A DNA stretch of 64,000 nucleotides. Origin: Bursaphelenchus xylophilus (taxonomy: Eukaryota > Nematoda > Chromadorea > Rhabditida > Aphelenchoididae). Shown here one piece after another: positions 23,563 to 36,157 of the stretch. Location of the stretch: NCBI GenBank assembly GCA_904066235.2, contig CAJFCV020000004.1, positions 9,238,001 to 9,302,000 of the forward strand, read 5' to 3'. The position numbers were made by a program, and so were the translations under genes. Numbering within the stretch: position 1 is the first letter of the stretch; every line of letters begins with the position of its first letter. Below the pieces are notes generated by a model. The model saw only the letters and a list, made by a program, of their open reading frames with translations. It made no database searches and had not been told where the DNA came from.

Positions 23563-26215
23563 TTTCAGAAAAATGCACAGTGCAAATCTGGAGCTATAAA
23601 AAGATACCTATTTTTATGTGATTATCAATTTTCTACTGTTTATAGGTATCTATAATAACTGCTTGTCATCAAAATATAGTAGATTCGGCAGGAGCCAACA
23701 GTATTTGGTACGCGAATGCGACAAGGTGAGGTATATACTTTGTTGCGACAAATCCACGTTATTTTTACGACAGGCCGATCAAAGGCAACGATGTAATGAA
23801 TTGTAATGTTCTGGACATTTCGCTTCCCAATATGCGATTTTTTCAAAGGATCCATAGTGTCGAGAGGCCCGGGGAGACAACCACAAGATAAGACAAGAAT
23901 CTCGAGTTCAAGTGATTTATTGAGTGAAAAGAAAGCGGCCCTTATATAGGGAAGTCCCACGTAGGAAAGTACAATCAAATTTGAATAATAAATGATGATT
24001 TCCATGGGAATTCGGGCTCGAAGTTTGGTCGTTCCGCCTCACACATACATAGGTAGCTTCACTGTCTATTGAAAAGCAAGAAAAACTTGCAGATATCTTG
24101 TACAAAATTATCAGTAATATTGGATCTACATAGCACAGGACTGTGATGAAGATTGACTCTGATTTGAATATTATTTTCGAAAATGTAAGTATCAAATGTC
24201 AGTCAAAAAAATTTTATGCGCAAAACACGAGATCTTTACTTCCTAAAAACCACCGGTTTTTTGACCAAAGCTTAAACAATTGTAGCTTTCTGTTAACGCC
24301 GAGTTCAAATTTTTGCTTCAATTTCCGAAATTGCTTGTTTTTTCCGTGGAAGTGCCTAAGATTGCGTTTTCACGCGAAAACAATCATTTTTAGGGCGTAA
24401 ACCCCCCATGAGAAAGATTTGTCTTGTTAGTGGGATAACCATTAGCTTGCGCTAAATCTTTACAGTGTCTGTAGTCCGGATTTTGATAGCTTGTTCGGAA
24501 TTCCTTCCGTCTTTTCGCCGACTTCTCTGCATTTTGTTATTGCGAACTTTGACCACGGCATACATTCCAGGAGTTATTTTGGTTGTGTCCTTTCTATTTT
24601 TAGTGTTTTCGTTTCTTTTTTTTCGTCACCGTTTCCCAATTCACTGTAAACCTCCTCATCCCCACCCTGCGATTATGAAAAAACTTTATTTTGGAATTCA
24701 GCTCTCCGCCGTGGTTGTTTATTACAGCCCGCCGTTGACAAAGTGTCAACCGAAAACAATGGGAAAAACAAAAACAGTTTTAATTATTTTTCGAATTGTC
24801 AGCCTAATTGAATACAATCGCTCCCTCGATTGTCAACAATTTGAAATTGCTCTTATTTTTTCGTTTTTTATGAATAGTAAAATTGCTGATTAGATAGGGG
24901 TTATCGGCAAAGCCTTCTATTTACAATGAAAAGGGTATTCCTCAGTTTGTTTCGACTGGTCTCACGACGACACGGGGTTAAACTTGAGCAATGTTATGAC
25001 GAGCCTTTCGGCAATGCACCGTAGGCCTTGCAAATACGGAGAAAAACAAAAAGAAAGTCAGTTCATGCGTCAGACAAGTCAACGAAGATCAAGGTGGTAT
25101 TTTGGGGAGGGCAAGGGCATGACATACGTATTGATCAGTCTCAAAGTGCCAGAGCAATTTGAAGCAGCAGGAGAGGGCTGCTGTTTGAAGCTGGTCTCGG
25201 TATGTCGCAAATTTGAGATGGTGACAATAGCCGTAATCCCTGGTTTGTAACACAAAATCCCAGCCTTTATTTGAAAGTTTATTAGGCCTAAAATTGACTA
25301 CTCGGACTTCTAAAATTTTCTATTACAGACAGATCTCATTATACCGGACCTTGTTGTACTGTATTCCAAATTACAATAAGGGTAAAATACGGATAGTGAC
25401 AGGGTGTTAGTTTATGGATAAGTCATGAACTTGCAGTAAAAGCCCTCGATGTTAATGCCTTAAACTTTATTGGAAGACTCAAACTTATAGGAAAGTTGAA
25501 TAACAGTCTCTTCGGCATGACCTTATATCGTGCATATGACATGTAGAAAGCCTGTCGGATTACAATAAACTATTTTTCTTGAAAAACCATTAAATTGAGG
25601 TCTTCAGGGACTGACGATTATTTTAAGATAATGCCTGAGGTGGTACTTTCAATTTTGCTCAAAATATGAGCAAAATTGAATGTCACCGTCTCAAGAATTT
25701 TTGTGATTTTAATACATGGATATTTATTTGTTTTTTTAACGAGATTTTACAATTACTTTCCTTCTCGAACTTTTACAGAATCTTTTGTAACTTTACAGCC
25801 TGAACTTCCGCTGTTTTTCACGATAAACCCTGCTCCTTTTTAGAGCCTCATTACTCTTGTTCTTGCCACATTTACACTGCTTTTTGTTTGTGGAACATTG
25901 TCAAACAATTGTACTTTCGTCTTTCGATTTCCATGACCTTGACGAGTATCTTCTCAAAAAAAAATTGTGAAAGAAACAGATCTCATCAGCGGTAAAAATC
26001 GCTGTCGTTGATGTTTTTCTTCTCTCTGCCTTGACCTGATTCGCGGGGAGAAGTGCTGACGTTCGAAAATGGGGAAAAAGCATCCGGAAAATGTAGATAA
26101 CAAAATGATAAGGAATTGATCATCGAAACTTCGGGATTAATTGGATGACATCTAGTCTATCTTGCTGATTGCGAAATAGCTGATAATTGGGGGGAAAATT
26201 ATGAAATCTCGGCTT
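23563..26215. other. Intergenic, no gene recognised
   Basis: Only short ORFs without family features or splice context, the longest about 140 codons at 24465-24893 and low in complexity. I see no clear element boundaries. Confidence 0.35.
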
Positions 26216-26550
26216 CAAGGGAAGTGTGAGATTTTAAAAAAAAATTAAATGCAACCCTCAGATTTACTAGCTCCAATTTTGCATACTTGCAGACCACAGG
26301 GCACACATCAATCAACGCTTGAGCTCGAGGTTTGCAGGCACAACCAAAATATTCAATCATTTTTGTGGACAAAAGAGTCCGTGGAAGGCGGAGTGCGGTC
26401 AGAGATAACAACACTTTTTGACCGTATCTTTGTCAGTTTGCATGGAAAAAAATCTTTGTTTTTCCTTTGAGGAAACAGTCCTCTACGGTAGAAGCAAATA
26501 TGGCCGACCTTTATAAAATTTGACCGTCGCGCTTCTAGTACCTCCCCTAT
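26216..26550. repeat. Degenerate Tc5-like element
   Basis: Left end TCAAGGGAAGTGTGAG and right end CTAGTACCTCCCCTATAAGG resemble worn CAAGGGAAGTAC termini. About 335 bp. Confidence 0.55.
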
Positions 26551-26720
26551 AAGGCGTTCGACTTCACGCAAAGAACATGACGGACCTTGACAGCAAACAC
26601 TTATATGGAAATTTTTCTAAAGTACATACGAAATATCTAGCTTGCACATTGCATAGAAGACCGACCCTTGTTGGTTCTAAAGTGTCAACCATTGTATAAA
26701 TTGATACGACGAGAGAGATA

Positions 26721-26977
26721 CAGTGACGGACCAGAGCCAGTGACAAGAAACGTACCATTTTGCATACGGGAAGTATCAAAAATGTAGCAAAATACCTCCA
26801 TCTCCAACCGAAAAAAACTCCGCTTTGAAGAGCGCGCCCTTAACCTCGCAAACATAGCAGGCGCGCCTTTGAAATCAAAGTTTTTTCACTTGGAGAGTGA
26901 GACATTTTGCTACATTTTTTGATACTTCCCGGATGTAAAATTATCCGTTTTTTGCCACTGGATCAGATCCGCCACTG
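26721..26977. mobile_element. Tc1-like MITE, family A
   Basis: Left CAGTGACGGACCAGAGCCAG, right CTGGATCAGATCCGCCACTG, exact TA on both flanks. Central GAGCGCGCCCTTAA and GCAGGCGCGCC. Confidence 0.9.
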
Positions 26978-29900
26978 TACAGTAAAAGAAAAACGTATCC
27001 ACCAAACTTTGTTTATAACATATAGAACCTTTGCTTTTGATGACTTTGTCTGTAAGATTGTGAGGAATTGGTTCTTATTGGTCCAAAAATTCCAAGCAAA
27101 CCTTATGATGCAGTTCAATTTTTTTTTAATTTCAAATTTTCTAGCCAACAAGAGGATGTACACATTTTACGCTGCTTGTGACCCAATGCTTCTTTTGTTC
27201 TAATTTATTCACTTCGATAAAAAAGTCTGATCTGAATCGCTTTTTAAATAAAAAAGTGATCTCGATGGACCCGTGATGTTGTTTGTTTTGTTGCGTTGCA
27301 AACTTCGAAAAACAAAGTGGTAAAATTTTAAACAAAGTACGTTGCAAACAAAGTACGTTATGCTGTTGCTAAGCGCTATTTTTTAAATTTTTTGTAGGAA
27401 AATTCAAATATCATCTTTTTTCAAGGAAATTTCACACTTTTCATGACAAAAGTGTAGGTAAACAATGCTATTCTACCTTCAGTCTTATGATGACCAGTTT
27501 CTTAAAAACAAGACCTTTGCACTGTAATGTCCTTAATTATGTTTTTTACACCAAAACCTCCGTCAAGCCATGCTTGTTGACATCTCGAGTTGCCATTCCC
27601 AGCAAAAGGCCAAAAACCACGCAGAACCGGGGGACCGCCGATTGCTCTACAACTGGTCTCATTACGTGATTACAGCGGGGAGAGCCCTCGGGTTTCGTTG
27701 TCATTGTCGATTACTTCTCTTTGCGATCCTTCTTTGTAATATTTGCAGGCCCAAATGATCAACATTTTAAGGTCATGTGAGAGGCGCTGATGCCCATCTG
27801 TCAAACGGTTAATTGCGGTTTATGTTGATGGTGCAAGGCCAACAGCAACGTGAGGTTATTGCGTCATTGTGGCGGAAAACAGAATAACAGACAACAATCT
27901 TGCAGGGAAATGGCACAAAGACTAGGAATTCTGCGGAAATTTTGGGAAATTTCAAACTGATCTATGGGCTGGAAATATATATTACAGCAATGATCGTTAT
28001 AGTAATGGTCGTGTCAGTATTATGTTGAGAAAAGAAGTAGCGAAAATAACGGTTGGATTGGGTAAAGATATTGAGGTTTCTTAAAAGGGTTAATTGCTCG
28101 AGTTATGCAATTTGAGGATCCCCTTAAATACGGCTTGTAATTGACGTATTTAAAGCATCAATGGTTTTACTTTGCAGCCTGATGACATGGCTAAGCTAGG
28201 CTGCTCTCATAGCAACCAGGCCTTACAGTGAGGGTCAGAATTAAAACCGCACTTTAAAAAATCACTGTAACTGGTGTGCTGGTTAGTAGGAATGTGCCAT
28301 ATTTGGCATCAACATTCTTTAGAGTGCTATAGTCTTGTTTCCAAAAAATAATCTGGAAAAATTTGAATTGGCTGTAAAAAATTGAAGCCGAATTTTGTTG
28401 ACGGACGGCAAAATTTATTTTATTCAAATCCTTGTGGATTTGGTGCAGAAAGTAGCATTTGTATAAGCATTACTGACTGTATATCAAATAGAATTCCTGT
28501 TGGTCATCAAGATATCAGTCTGTCGGGAAAATAATGGACGCAACTTCGCCTTTAGACCTTGCAAATTTCTTATAAAATTGACGAAAAATAAAATTTCCTT
28601 CAAATTCTAACATGTTATTTTTTTATGTTCTCTTATCAGCCTTGAAATGTCAGCACGCGCTCTTCTTTTTTCTTAAATTTCTAATCTTCTTATATTGAAT
28701 TATATTTGATATTGCTTGTTTTTATGACAAACAATTTCCGAATCATCGCTTATCATCCTTTTTATTTTCGGCTTATCGCCCCTTCTTGCACAGTTTTTGT
28801 AACTCGAGCGTATTGTTTTTGGGCTGAATCAACAAACAGCTGAATCAGAAATCTTCACTCCGCTGATATAGTTATTAAAGTGCAAAAACACTTCTTTATG
28901 GGAATCTTGTATTTTTAAAACCAAGGGGATGATGGAGTGGAGAAGGAATCGACTAGAGTTTGGGATCGCTTGCCGTTAAGAGGATGGAAGATAATGAAAA
29001 AAAGGTTTCGACAAGACGGTTTGCAACGAAATTCTTTTCGCTGCAAGAGGAATTTGATGAAATTCAAGTGATCAAGAGAGTAGGGGGACTTTACAATGGT
29101 AAAGTCAAAGGCGATGAAATAGGTTTAAATTCGGCAAACAACGCAATAAATGAATGTTGATTTTTTGTCATTGCATTGATGATTAAAAGCCGCCAAGAAA
29201 CTGACAAAAGGCGCAAACTATCCATGGACAAATAACATGTTTTTTATGTACGATACATGCTGACCATTACAACCCAAAAGACCAAAAAAAAATTGTTCAA
29301 GTAACCGATTTCAAGAGTTGCCAACTGGTTTAGAGAAATCTATCGCTAAAGGCCCAAGCATCATACGCCACAGACATTGAAGGCCAAAAACGACGCAATG
29401 CATTTTTTTGGAAGCTGTAACTTTTTACTACCACATAACGGCTCTACCAAGCTTTAGTTGATTCTAGACAAGGTGCTATTCAGTATTATGCGCTGTTGCT
29501 TGTGTTTCTTAAACGCCTGGTTTTCGCGGTAAAGATTTTGCCTCACCCTGTATTTAGGATTTCGTTTATCATTAGGAAGTAGGGTGATTTACTTGAGCTC
29601 TGCAGTAATCAAGCGTTTATGAGAAAGCACAACCAGGCTGGGATGGAAACGGTTGGAGGAATAAGCCTAACATAACTTGAAGCTGTAGATTTCTGTGGCC
29701 AAACTCCATTGGCAATTTTTGAAGCTATTTTTTAGCGCAACTTTTCAAGTTCTTTCCAATGGTAGCAGGGGATTTGACTATGAATAGTTTGTCCCTTGTG
29801 GGTCGCATAGGAAGCTTCTGAACAAGAAATTGAGTTAGGTACAGCCAATAGGTTAGTAAAACTTTGCACAGATTAGCACAAAATTCATCAAACTCCAAAA

Positions 29901-30789
29901 GAAAGGAATGTTTTCCATCCGAGTCAAATTTGATGACTAACAATCAGGCTTGTTTTGCTATCATTTCTTGCTTATCGATTGTGTAACATCTTTCACTACA
30001 TTCCCGATTCCATTGTAATCTCCAATCCTTTCAATTCGCTCAAACTTTATTTTTTATTTCAATTATAGAAAATGATTTGATTAATAATAAGTGTAATATG
30101 CGCTGTTGCTTGGTCATCGATCTATTTTCCCCTTTTTTATGTATCGATATTTGTAATTTTCTTTGACAGCTCTAACCGGTTTATTACTTTTTTCAGTGTA
30201 AAAAAAGTATTGTTAATTTTTGTAAATCTTTTTATTTGATTTTTTTAAACTTTTTTTGAGATTTTTTATTTTTTTTGGTTCCAATTTTTTTTTGTTTTTG
30301 TTTTCATTGGCTTCAATTTCCCGCATCCCTCGTGAATCCCTCAAAAATTCATATTCCCCGAAACTTCTCTCGTAAATGTCAAGGTTACACGTTTCCCTTT
30401 TCCACTCAAAAAACACCGATTTTGCGTCGAGATTTTTGGCTATTTTTCTCTTTATTTTCGCCCACCTTGACCTTTGTGCGACGTTCCGCGCAACAACCCT
30501 CTCTTTTCTAGAAATGACCAGAAAACAGTGGGGCGCAAATCTGAGATTGTGAATCGCCCTCGAGCCCACGCTCGTCGGTAAGAGGAGAGCGGGAAGGTCG
30601 AGAAAACAAACGCATTCTAATGTTTGAGATTGACCATTGTGAGGTTGGTCAGTGAAGGTGGAGATGTTTGATCGGAAAGAGTAAACCAAAGCGAGAAAAT
30701 GAGAAATTGAGAGGGATAAGCTAACGTAAAAAATATTGTGAGGAAAAATCTCAAAATTTGATTTCAAAAGTTCAATCCAAACTCTACGA
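26978..30789. other. Gene-poor region
   Basis: No convincing coding exon. A solitary TATCAGTCTGTCGGGAAAAT end at about 28514-28535 is a fragment of the MITE type seen at 59492. A 229-codon minus-strand ORF (30213-30902) has no recognisable feature, is AT-biased at its C-terminus and probably occurs by chance. Confidence 0.4.
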
Positions 30790-31384
30790 GAGTCGCTGGA
30801 GTAATTATTGGAGTTTGTATTGTGCAAAAAAGATGAGGGTGGAAGAGACAGCCCAAAAAAGTCTACTGGACGGTGCAAAATGCAAGAAACTGCACTGTGC
30901 AAAGCAAGTTTTTGTTTTCACACACCCCATATAGCGGCAAAGAATCTTACCGTTCTACCAGGCCATTTGCAGAAACTACAGACATATTCGGCGGTAATTA
31001 CTGACGGAGTAACCTCCATTCAGCCCTATTTTTGATTTTCTTTTGTGTTAAATCTATTTTTTTCTCGATGAAGCACTGTATTGGACGTTACGTACAAAAG
31101 ACCACCGCAAAATCTAGATCAGTTTCCATGTAAAACCACACTTATCCTACAAAAATCTCACCTATATTCAAGAAGGTCTTATTATAATACTATTCCGTTC
31201 ACAAAGTCGCTGGAGTGATTTCAGCGACATGCACTGTGCGAAAACAAAAATTCACCTTGCACTGTGCAATTTTTTGCTTTAATCACCGTGCAATAGGCTT
31301 TTTTGGGATGTCGCGCGCACTGATTTTTTTCGCAGTGCAAGCGCCAAAAATCGCTCCAGCGACTTTGTGAACGGACTAGTATTG
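30790..31384. mobile_element. MITE family C (CACTGTGC type), one full copy plus half copy
   Basis: A complete unit at about 31187-31382 has inverted ends TACTATTCCGTTCACAAAGT and ACTTTGTGAACGGACTAGTA, with internal GCACTGTGCGAAAACAAAA and GCACTGTGCAA segments. An incomplete related sequence at 30790-30925 shares GAGTCGCTGGAG, CCCAAAAAAGTCTACTG, CACTGTGCAAAG and GTTTTTGTTTTC. Confidence 0.65.
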
Positions 31385-33269
31385 CTTTTGGTCAATGAAA
31401 AATTATTATAGCCATTTTGTTTTCATCGATCCCGAGGTATAATATTTTTCTTGTAGGACAAACAACTTTGTCAAACATTTCGACTTGTTTATCATAGCTG
31501 TTTAATATTTGTCGATACCGAGCCTTGATTTGCACTATGACTAAGGCTTGTCAACTCACATTTTACTGTTGATACTAGTGTATACTTGACCCAGTCTAAA
31601 GTTCGTATCACTGTCCTTTTGTGTTCCGTTGACCAGCAATGTTTGCCTTGTCTATCTGCTCTGCTTTGCCTTGATTTTTAAGTTTTGATGACTATGAACC
31701 AAAATTTTCAAGGCAATTTTTAAGGAACCATCTTCCCTCAACTTGACCTCCTGTTTGTGCAGCCAACATTGCTCGTATTCGAGGGAGAAGCCTCTGATGT
31801 TTTGACTAGTGCTCATCCATTTCTTTCCAACACCGTGATCTTCCGAACAAACGGAGAGATTTCTTAGGGTTCGCGTTCCTTTTTTTCTCCCCTTCCTTTC
31901 CGACCACGTGTCCTCGAGAAAGTGCGGAACAACTGGCAAGGGTGGAGAAGCGTGGCTCGCGTCTGATGGATGTGTTTGTTATACGGCCCAAAAGGCTGAG
32001 GAACGACGGCGTTCCGACGAAAAATCACATTTGATTCATTTTAGCATGCCCTTTCGGCGAAGCAAGACATCAAAGTTTAGCAGGGAATTGGATATAACGA
32101 ACAGGCGGTGGAGGGGGAAAAATTCGCAGAATTTTTGAAAAAACTCTAAAATTTCAAGAATCTTAAGGAAATAGTGTTCAAAGCATCATATGGGAGAATA
32201 AGAGATGACAAGGTCGTTATAAAAATATGATTAAGAAGCTTATGTCAGCGAAAATATCACATGGTGTGGGAGGATGATGACAAATAGGCCAAAAATTTAA
32301 AAGATTTTTACAGCGAGGGGACTTCAAAAACACTTTTTTTGCAGTAAATAATGTATTCTATGGTGATTGAAAATCCATAAAATCTGTTGTAGAAAAAACT
32401 TTGTTACAAAATAAAGCCCATTAGACTCAAAAAGAGTCTCATTGTTGCCGCTATAAATCATTTTCTGGACGAGTTGTTGATCAAAATTTTTTTTCTACAC
32501 AATGATTGACAAAAATTCCAAAATTTTCGGCTACTCTAAAGCTGAATCCAAGTACTGCTCAGCACACGCTCACCACATTGCCCACGTCCTTAAAAATGCA
32601 AATCCAATACACTCCGAGTCCGGTGCCGCTTTGGAAATCCTCTATTAGGCAACACAATGTCTTGTTTTGCCACAATGATCTTTGTTTTTTCTCACATTTC
32701 CTTGAACTCCGCTGTAAACAAACCTTCTTTCGTTTCGAACCGCGAAAAGCCGCGTTACGTGAGTCAAGCGAGACTGTTTGAATTTTCAAAAGGTCCGCAA
32801 TGAACTAATGATTATCAAGCTCGTCGAAGAGTTCGTTTCGCGTTGTAATTTTTATAAGTTGTAATCAATTTCAAATGAGTTTGTGTTGTGAATGAGACTG
32901 TAGCGACTGTAATGGAAGAAAAAAAAAGAAACGGTAATCGATGTTTTCGTTGTTAATTGTATTTTTTAGCACTTGTGTTGTTTTGTAGTTGCTCATTCGC
33001 TCTTGTTTTTCCGGGTTCTTTTTAAACCCCCAAAGGGGACGCACGTAATGCGTAATGGAGAAAAAAAAGTGTCAACAAATTCTTTTTTTGGTTTTATGTG
33101 GACTACTGTTGAAGGTTAGGCGGAATTAGAAACAAACGGAGATAGTAATAGGGACCAATATTGGGAAATATAGTAGAAGGCAACGTGACTAGTGTGTGCA
33201 TGTTCAGACTTGCATGGATTTTTGAATTTAAAGTGTTGAAATGGCGGGCCCAAACTTGCGGCAACCTCT
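31385..33269. other. Intergenic, no gene recognised
   Basis: Only short ORFs with no family features. A canonical E-box CACGTG is present near 31905; too little to call a promoter. Confidence 0.35.
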
Positions 33270-33430
33270 TTGCGGGGCAGCTAGAAGAACCACGGAGATT
33301 CTGCGGGAATGTTGGGAAATCATCTAACATTTTCTTACAACAGGAAATTCAAACAATAAATTTGGCAGTTGGATGTTGCGAATTACATTTTCAGCTGTAT
33401 CAGTGGCTTGAATAGACACCATAAGATGTA
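33270..33430 (+). repeat. Dispersed repeat D, copy 2
   Basis: Similar to about 17750-17945: AGCTAGAAGAACCACGGAGA, TTCTGCGGGAATG, TAACATTTTCTTACAACAGG, ending GTGGCTTGAATAG. About 190 versus 160 bp. Nature unknown. Confidence 0.6.
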
Positions 33431-35194
33431 CCACACATCAAAACTGCAACACAATGCCAAAGTTGCCAAAAAAGCGAAAATAAATTTAGTTTCTTCTTCA
33501 TTTAATTACTCCGTGAAAACGTAATTGTTTTGGGTCGTATTTGCGTGAATAAGAAAGTCAGAACAGCATTCTATTTTTTGATTCCTTCTGGGTACGTAGA
33601 ATTTTTGTGTTTCGGGATTTTTTAGGGTTGGAGTGGAACAGGTTTGTAAACTTCTACAAGGTTTTACAAAAAAATGCTACGAAATTAGTAAAAAGCGAAT
33701 GGATAAGATTGTAGAGCGTGGTAAGTAGAGTATTATATTTTTTTACGGCCTCCAAATTTTTCGAGAGCAAAAAGTTTTATCGATTTTTTAATTTTGCGGG
33801 TTTTTCACCTATTTTTAGATTTTTTTGTTGCATTAAAACTGTTTTGAAGCATGCAAAGGTCCAAAAAATAGATCCAGAATAGTCGGGAAGTCTTGCGGAA
33901 GAACAGAGACCTTAACCCGCTACAGTACAGAGGTTTTCGATTTTTCAGCTCAGCGCACTTTTCAGAATTTTTCAATTTTCGCCATCAAGATGACGGAATT
34001 TCTGGATTCTGAGAACGAATTCTGAATCAGCGTCCCTGACTTGCTCTAGAACCACGTTTCGCTTCTCTCTATCGCATTTTGTATTTTATCATTTCGAGAT
34101 TTTTTGAAATTTTTGGTGCCATGTTTAATATCAAAAAATTTAACCTAGGTCAAAATTCAAAAACTCGGCACGCAGTTCGCTCCGAAATTGGATGTAGTAT
34201 CTTCTGAATTTTTTTCGGCTTCTGAGCTACGGTGGGATTCTCAAAAAGTTGCATTTTGGTCCATTTGGCACTTTTTTTTCGAAAAATCGGCCCTCAGGGC
34301 ACAGGCTTCAAAATTTTCGGATTTTTGCGTGTGCCATAGCATTCAGCATGCCAAACTACCCTACAGTGGGTATTCGATTTCTAAAATACGACAAATATAC
34401 GAAAGCACTACGCGATTTAAAGTTTTCGGGGTTTCAAAATTTTTGCACGGTATGTCGAATTTCTCGGAAACTAGAGCGAAATTCAAAAATCTGAAAAATA
34501 CGGCTCGGGGTATTTTGCCTGGCCATAATTAGGCCAAATTTCAGCCGTCTATGCTTACGGCTTCAGGGCGAAAATCGAATCCGGAAAATTTCCCCCGGAT
34601 TTTCAAAAATTCGAAAAAACGCCCTAAGGGCGTCAAATTTCAAATTTCGGGATTCGAAACCAACCCCATCGTGATCAGCATTAAAAACCGGACCAGATAC
34701 CATGACCGGACAGAATGTCAAGAGAAAGAGTCCAGAGTTCCTAGAGTTCGCCGCCCAAACGCTCAATGGTAATGTCTTGTATAACGATGAAAGTAAATTA
34801 AAATAAGGTAAAATTTACTATAATTGAGAAAATGCGTTAAAACTTGTTGATTTACACTGGTTATTTCAATTAAAACAAGTTTATTGAATTTCATGAACTT
34901 TGACCTTGTTGGTCTACAGGGCGGGACGGAAAATTATTCGCAAATGACCATATAGGTGCCTTTCATAGTTTGGAACATGATTTTCAAAGAAACTGGGTGG
35001 TTTAACTGACCTTTTGCCCTTTAAAGTACGAAAAACCCCCGATTTTTCGCAAAGTTCATGTTTCGCGCTACTCCACACCGGAGATGAACTTTCAAGAAAA
35101 CTTCCTGAACAAAAGTTTGTTTTATGACCATAACAAGCAATCTTATCCATTCGGATTTTTAAATTTTCGTAGAATGTAAAACGTTTTGATGTGT
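33431..35194. other. Gene-poor, no family recognised
   Basis: Many short ORFs overlap around 34188-34772 in several frames with TTTTCGAAAAAT and TTTCAAAATTT phrases. They look like old repeat sequence, not exons. Confidence 0.35.
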
Positions 35195-35400
35195 ACCAGG
35201 CATTTTTAAAAGTTCAAAAACCATTTTTTGAAAACAAACACCCCTAACTTTGAAAGCGGTTGCTGAGTTTAATAGATTCGTGTACTTATCAGTACTAGGG
35301 AGTTTTCAATGAAAAAATTTTATCATACTGTGCAGATTACGGTAGAAAAATCGTAATTCTAATTGTTAAATGTAGGCTGCCCACAAAATGGTTGCTTACA
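35195..35400 (+). repeat. Dispersed repeat E, copy 2
   Basis: Similar to about 17945-18090 (AACCATTTTTTGAAAACAAA, ACTTTGAAAGCGGTTG, GCAGATTACGGTAG, TGTAGGCTGCCC). Confidence 0.6.
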
Positions 35401-35800
35401 AGAGCAGCGCCGTTGAAATGTCCATGAATGATCACCTAACAATAAGGTCTTTAGCCCCTAACTTTTAGTGGCCACGATCTGCAAAGCTTTTCTCTGCTAG
35501 AGAGCACATGAGGTGAGGACCACGTGAAAAATGGTTTTTCTTCGATCACGTTTTGATGTTTTGAAAAAAACATCCGAGTTGGTATCCATGGATAAATATT
35601 CGAAAATAACGCTCAAGTTTGAGCCGAACTTTGCCGAATTTTGAATTTTCTTTTCGCTACCTCATCGAATTACCTTGTTGTCTGCATCAAAGAGGCCGTC
35701 AAAAACCTCTACAGAAAGCTACAGAACCCTTCGGTTTTTTTTAGTTTTAGGTCTTCGATGTGTTTACCTCATCAAGCTTCGTTTGTACACTTGATGCATT

Positions 35801-36157
35801 TGCAAGAGCTACAAAATTCGGTTGCAATCGGAAAACAGATTTGTATTCTCTCTCATTATCCATCAAATAACCCGCTTTAACATTGATTAAATTAAATGTT
35901 CAAAATTTCACGAGAGTTAGTGGAGAAATTTTTTTCTTTTTTTCGTGGTGGGACGGAGATATTTTTCAACGAATAATAAAATAAATGTTATTATAAAAGA
36001 ATGTCCCACCGCGAAAACAAGGAAATAAATTTTCCATTACGTGTCTTTAAGATTTTGAAAATTTAATCTAATCAATTTTATAGCGGGTTTTTTGATGGAC
36101 AATTTATGAGAATACAAAGCTGTTTTTCGATTTCAACGAAAGTTTGTAGCTCTTGCA
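35801..36157. mobile_element. Inverted-repeat element, about 170-bp arms
   Basis: The left arm starting TGCAAGAGCTACAAA mirrors the right arm ending TTTGTAGCTCTTGCA, and both contain CCATCAAA(T/A)AACCCGCT and GGTGGGAC. The centre is near 35985 in an AATAATAAAATAAA run. Arms are imperfect, so the insertion is old. Possibly longer on both sides. Confidence 0.7.

Noticed and set aside
30213..30902. 229-codon minus-strand ORF
   Set aside because: Longest unexplained ORF, but it lacks any motif or compositional signature of a nematode exon, ends in Lys/Asn AT-driven sequence and has no paralogue here. A homology search or RNA-seq would settle it.
34188..34772. Possible multi-exon gene from overlapping ORFs
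   Set aside because: No splice-consistent chain, no family motif, and repetitive TTTCAAAATTT-type composition.
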